The notes under the pieces were generated by a model, which was given only the letters and a program-made list of their open reading frames with translations, searched no databases and was not told where the DNA came from. Positions 5,607-8,267 of a stretch of DNA of 8,267 nucleotides are shown here, piece by piece. The position numbers were made by a program, and so were the translations under genes. Position 1 is the first letter of the stretch; each line of letters opens with the position of its first letter. Source of the stretch: Actinomycetota bacterium (GTDB taxonomy: Bacteria > Actinomycetota > Actinomycetes > Actinomycetales > Microbacteriaceae); assembly GCA_009703635.1 (NCBI GenBank), contig WLFS01000017.1, positions 1 to 8,267 on the forward strand, written 5' to 3'.

Positions 5607-7112
5607 ATGAGACTCGAGCTAAAGGGCATCACCAAGCGATTTGGAACCCTCGTAGCTAATGACGCAATTGATCTAGTTGTTGAATCTGGACAGATTCACA
5701 GCTTGCTCGGCGAAAACGGTGCTGGAAAATCAACCCTGATGAACGTGCTTTATGGACTCTATAAAGCAGACGAAGGTCAGATTCTCCTGGATGGCAAACC
5801 TATGGAATTTGCAGGTCCCGGCGATGCAATGGCCGCGGGAATCGGAATGGTCCACCAACACTTCATGCTTATTCCGGTCTTTACTGTTGCCGAGAATGTT
5901 GCCCTAGGCCACGAACCAACAAAGCGCGGTGGCGTGCTGGACTTGGATGCCGCCAGAGCATTGGTTCGCAAAATTTCTGATCGATTCGGATTTGATGTTG
6001 ACCCAGACGCACTCGTTGAAGATCTCCCAGTTGGCGTGCAGCAGCGAGTGGAGATCATCAAATCACTTGCCAGGGACGCCAAGATTTTAGTCCTTGATGA
6101 GCCAACCGCTGTTCTAACTCCGCAGGAAACTGATGAACTGATGGAGATCATGCGTGGGTTGGCAAAGTCCGGAACCTCAATTGTTTTCATCACCCACAAA
6201 CTTCGTGAAGTAAAGGCCGTCGCGGACAAGATCACTGTGATTCGCCAGGGTCGAGTAGTTGGGGAAGCTAAGCCAAGCACCGAAACTGCTGAGCTCGCAA
6301 GCATGATGGTTGGCCGTGCTGTTGGCTTGACGGTGGATAAAAAGATTGCCGACCCGGGCAAAGTCGTGCTCAGTGTTACAGACCTGTCGGTTCTGGATGA
6401 TCGAGACCAGCGGGCGGTGGATCACGTGAGTTTTGAAGTGAGAGCCGGAGAGATTCTTGCCATTGCCGGCGTGCAAGGAAATGGCCAAACCGAACTTGCA
6501 GAAGCAATTCTGGGACTTCGGGCTATCCACTCCAACGAGGGAGATATTTCAATTTCCGGCTCGAGTGTTCGGGGTAAGTCGGTAAGAAGCATTCTTGAAA
6601 AAGGTGTCGGATACGTTCCTGAAGACCGCCAGAAAAACGGTCTTATCTCTGAATTTTCTATCGCTGAGAACCTGATGCTGAACGGTTCTTTCACAAAGCC
6701 TTACGCCAATGGCTTTGGGATTGCATTTGCGACCAGAGCGCGACTGGCTGACGAAAGAGTCAAAGAGTTTGATGTTCGAACCACCTCCGCGTTAACTCCA
6801 GCAGGAAAGCTATCTGGAGGAAATCAGCAGAAGGTAGTTCTGGCAAGAGAGCTATCTAGAGAAGTTGATTTGCTAATTGTCTCGCAGCCTACTCGTGGTG
6901 TCGACGTAGGTTCCATCGAATTCATCCATGAGCGCCTGGTTGAAGAGCGAAACGCGGGGAAAGCTGTGCTTCTTATTTCTACCGAGCTAGATGAAGTTAT
7001 TTCTTTGGCTGATCGGATAGCGGTTATGTATCGCGGTCGCATTGTCGGCATCGTGGATAACAAAACCGATCGTGCAAAACTTGGCCAGATGATGGCGGGA
7101 GTTTCAGCATGA
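5607..7112 (+). CDS. ABC transporter ATP-binding protein, two tandem domains (nucleoside importer type)
   Basis: Cytoplasmic ATPase that powers the importer whose binding protein is upstream and whose permease follows. The 501 residues form two fused nucleotide-binding domains, normal for the sugar/nucleoside (RbsA/NupO/RnsA-like) class. Domain 1 has Walker A GENGAGKST (35-43), Q-loop Q84, a degenerate signature LPVGVQQR (140-147), Walker B LVLDEPTAVL (161-170) and switch His H197. Domain 2 has a degenerate Walker A, GVQGNGQTE (288-296), without the lysine, an intact LSGGNQQ signature (402-408), a Walker B ending VSQPTRG where the usual Asp-Glu are Ser-Gln (426-427), and Glu460 at the switch. 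One composite site (Walker A/B of domain 1 with the signature of domain 2) should therefore hydrolyse ATP and the other should not, as is common in this family. The ATG has TAGGAG six nt upstream. The stop overlaps the permease start. Close to B. subtilis NupO by family, but orthology was not tested. Confidence 0.94.
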   Translation: MRLELKGITKRFGTLVANDAIDLVVESGQIHSLLGENGAGKSTLMNVLYGLYKADEGQILLDGKPMEFAGPGDAMAAGIGMVHQHFMLIPVFTVAENVALGHEPTKRGGVLDLDAARALVRKISDRFGFDVDPDALVEDLPVGVQQRVEIIKSLARDAKILVLDEPTAVLTPQETDELMEIMRGLAKSGTSIVFITHKLREVKAVADKITVIRQGRVVGEAKPSTETAELASMMVGRAVGLTVDKKIADPGKVVLSVTDLSVLDDRDQRAVDHVSFEVRAGEILAIAGVQGNGQTELAEAILGLRAIHSNEGDISISGSSVRGKSVRSILEKGVGYVPEDRQKNGLISEFSIAENLMLNGSFTKPYANGFGIAFATRARLADERVKEFDVRTTSALTPAGKLSGGNQQKVVLARELSREVDLLIVSQPTRGVDVGSIEFIHERLVEERNAGKAVLLISTELDEVISLADRIAVMYRGRIVGIVDNKTDRAKLGQMMAGVSA

Positions 7113-8267
7113 GTAAGTCTGTAAACAAAGAGCCGATTGACTGGAACGCAGCATTCAAAGAGATTCTTTCAGGTGGAGTGACCAGGACTGTTGTCTCTGT
7201 AATTCTCGGTTTTGCCGTTGGGGCATTTTTCATGATCATCTCAAATAGAGAGTTTCTCCAGAGCATCGGTTACTTCTTTGCAGATCCGCTTTCGAGCCTT
7301 AGAGCAGCTGGGGATGTGGTGGGTGCTGGCTACGGTGCCTTGATTCAGGGTTCTATTTACAACCCAAACGCTGCAACTTTCGAAGGTGCTATAAGGCCTT
7401 TCACCGAGACACTGCGATTAGGGGGACCGCTCATTGCTGCTGGCCTTGGAATAGGACTTGGTTTTAGGGTCGGGCTATTCAACATCGGTGGAACGGGCCA
7501 ACTAGTTTCTGGACTTATCTGGGCAACTTTTGTGGCTACCCGTATCGAGCTTCCACCGGTGATTCACTTCGTGGTCGCAATAGTGGCTGCGATTGTTGGA
7601 GCAGCCTTAGTTGGTGCCTTCGTCGGATTCCTTAAGGCTCGAACGGGAGCCAATGAAGTTATCACCACCATCATGCTCAACTACATCATCGTTTCCTTCT
7701 TCAACTTCTTATTGGCCGACAACGCTCTGTTGCAGGGTGCTACAGCAGGCGGATATACAAAGTCCGACCCGGCTTTCGAAACTGCCCGTCTTCCTTACCT
7801 GCTTGGTGACAGCTACGCATTGAACTTAGGCTTCGTGCTTGCGATTGTGGCTGTGATTGTTTACTGGTGGCTAATGGAAAGATCAACAATTGGTTTCAGG
7901 CTCAGAGCGGTTGGGTTTAATCCATCCGCTGCCAAGACTGCCGGAATCAATGTCGAAAGAACTTACATTCTTGCCCTCGGGCTTTCTGCCACATTTGTTG
8001 GAATTGCGGCAGCTAATCAAGCACTTTCTTCAACAGGAGGTGTCACTCCAACCAGCCACGCAGGTATTGGATTTGACGCAATCACCGTTGCACTCTTAGG
8101 AGGATCCTCTGCATCGGGTGTGCTGCTAGCTGGCTTGCTATTCGGGGCATTCAAGGCCGGTTCGTCAGCGATTCAGATTGTGGGAATTTCCCCCGACGTT
8201 CTTGGAATTGTTCAAGGCGCAATTGTTTTGTTCATCGCGGCACCTCCTCTAATCAGAGCAATCTTTA
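7109..8267 (+). CDS. ABC transporter permease, nucleoside importer type (cut by window edge)
   Basis: Membrane channel subunit of the same importer. I translated 386 codons from the ATG at 7109 with no stop before the edge, so the C-terminus is outside the window, though the final RAIF suggests it is near its end. The product starts MSKSVNKEPIDWN, a short cytoplasmic N-terminus, and has a first helix at about 26-45. Further hydrophobic stretches lie at about 105-125, 131-143, 150-175, 188-203, 238-256, 285-303, 323-348 and 363-380. FNIGGTGQL (124-132) matches the NIG-x-x-GQ signature of BPD_transp_2 permeases, NEVITTIMLNYI (182-193) is a second family signature, and GFRLRAVGFNPSAAKTAGI (262-280) is the likely cytoplasmic loop contacting the ATPase. 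Start: ATGA overlap with the ATPase stop, plus GGGAG seven nt upstream. Relatives occur as pairs, so a second permease (NupQ/RnsD-like) is expected next. Confidence 0.94.
   Translation, partial: MSKSVNKEPIDWNAAFKEILSGGVTRTVVSVILGFAVGAFFMIISNREFLQSIGYFFADPLSSLRAAGDVVGAGYGALIQGSIYNPNAATFEGAIRPFTETLRLGGPLIAAGLGIGLGFRVGLFNIGGTGQLVSGLIWATFVATRIELPPVIHFVVAIVAAIVGAALVGAFVGFLKARTGANEVITTIMLNYIIVSFFNFLLADNALLQGATAGGYTKSDPAFETARLPYLLGDSYALNLGFVLAIVAVIVYWWLMERSTIGFRLRAVGFNPSAAKTAGINVERTYILALGLSATFVGIAAANQALSSTGGVTPTSHAGIGFDAITVALLGGSSASGVLLAGLLFGAFKAGSSAIQIVGISPDVLGIVQGAIVLFIAAPPLIRAIF

Noticed and set aside
5777..6361. Minus-strand open frame of 194 codons inside the ABC ATPase gene
   Set aside because: It lies antisense to a fully conserved ATPase domain, its product is Ser/Thr/Arg-rich low-complexity sequence typical of antisense frames, and no ribosome binding site supports it.

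Overview
The window looks like a chromosomal stretch of a moderate-GC actinobacterium, most likely a Microbacteriaceae member related to small planktonic freshwater 'Luna'-type lineages (Rhodoluna/Aquiluna-like). The grounds are the sdhCDAB order with two short membrane anchors, actinobacterial-type -10 boxes (TAnnnT), GTG and TTG starts, and base composition near 50% rather than the high GC usual for the phylum. The taxonomic call is inference from memory of such gene sets, not a search result.

Layout. Positions 3070 down to 1 on the minus strand hold a compact succinate dehydrogenase operon, sdhC-sdhD-sdhA-sdhB, with gaps of 12 nt and a 1-nt TAATG overlap; sdhB runs off the left edge. A 100-bp divergent intergenic region (3071-3170) contains a perfect 17-bp palindrome and the likely promoters of sdhC and of manC, which reads rightwards (3171-4289) and makes GDP-mannose. 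After a 144-bp gap with a promoter, a GTG-started BMP/PnrA-family substrate-binding lipoprotein gene follows (4434-5498) and ends at a very strong intrinsic terminator. Beyond it lie the tandem-domain ABC ATPase (5607-7112) and, coupled by an ATGA overlap, the first membrane permease (7109 to beyond the right edge).

How the genes work together. SdhA/B oxidise succinate and pass electrons via SdhC/D, whose four transmembrane histidines predict a diheme succinate:menaquinone oxidoreductase. ManC supplies GDP-mannose for glycans or glycolipids and has no obvious mechanistic link to its neighbours. The lipoprotein, ATPase and permease form a nucleoside-type ABC importer of the Bmp/NupNOPQ/RnsABCD kind; a second permease is expected just past the right edge.

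No mobile element, CRISPR array, tRNA or rRNA is visible, and I found no clearly new biological system. The most interesting points are the unassigned palindrome in the sdhC/manC divergent region, the extreme CTA-leucine/CTAG-rich codon use of the lipoprotein gene, the terminator plus palindrome that separate binding protein from ATPase, and the diheme signature of the Sdh anchors. No gene-free stretch exceeds 300 bases.
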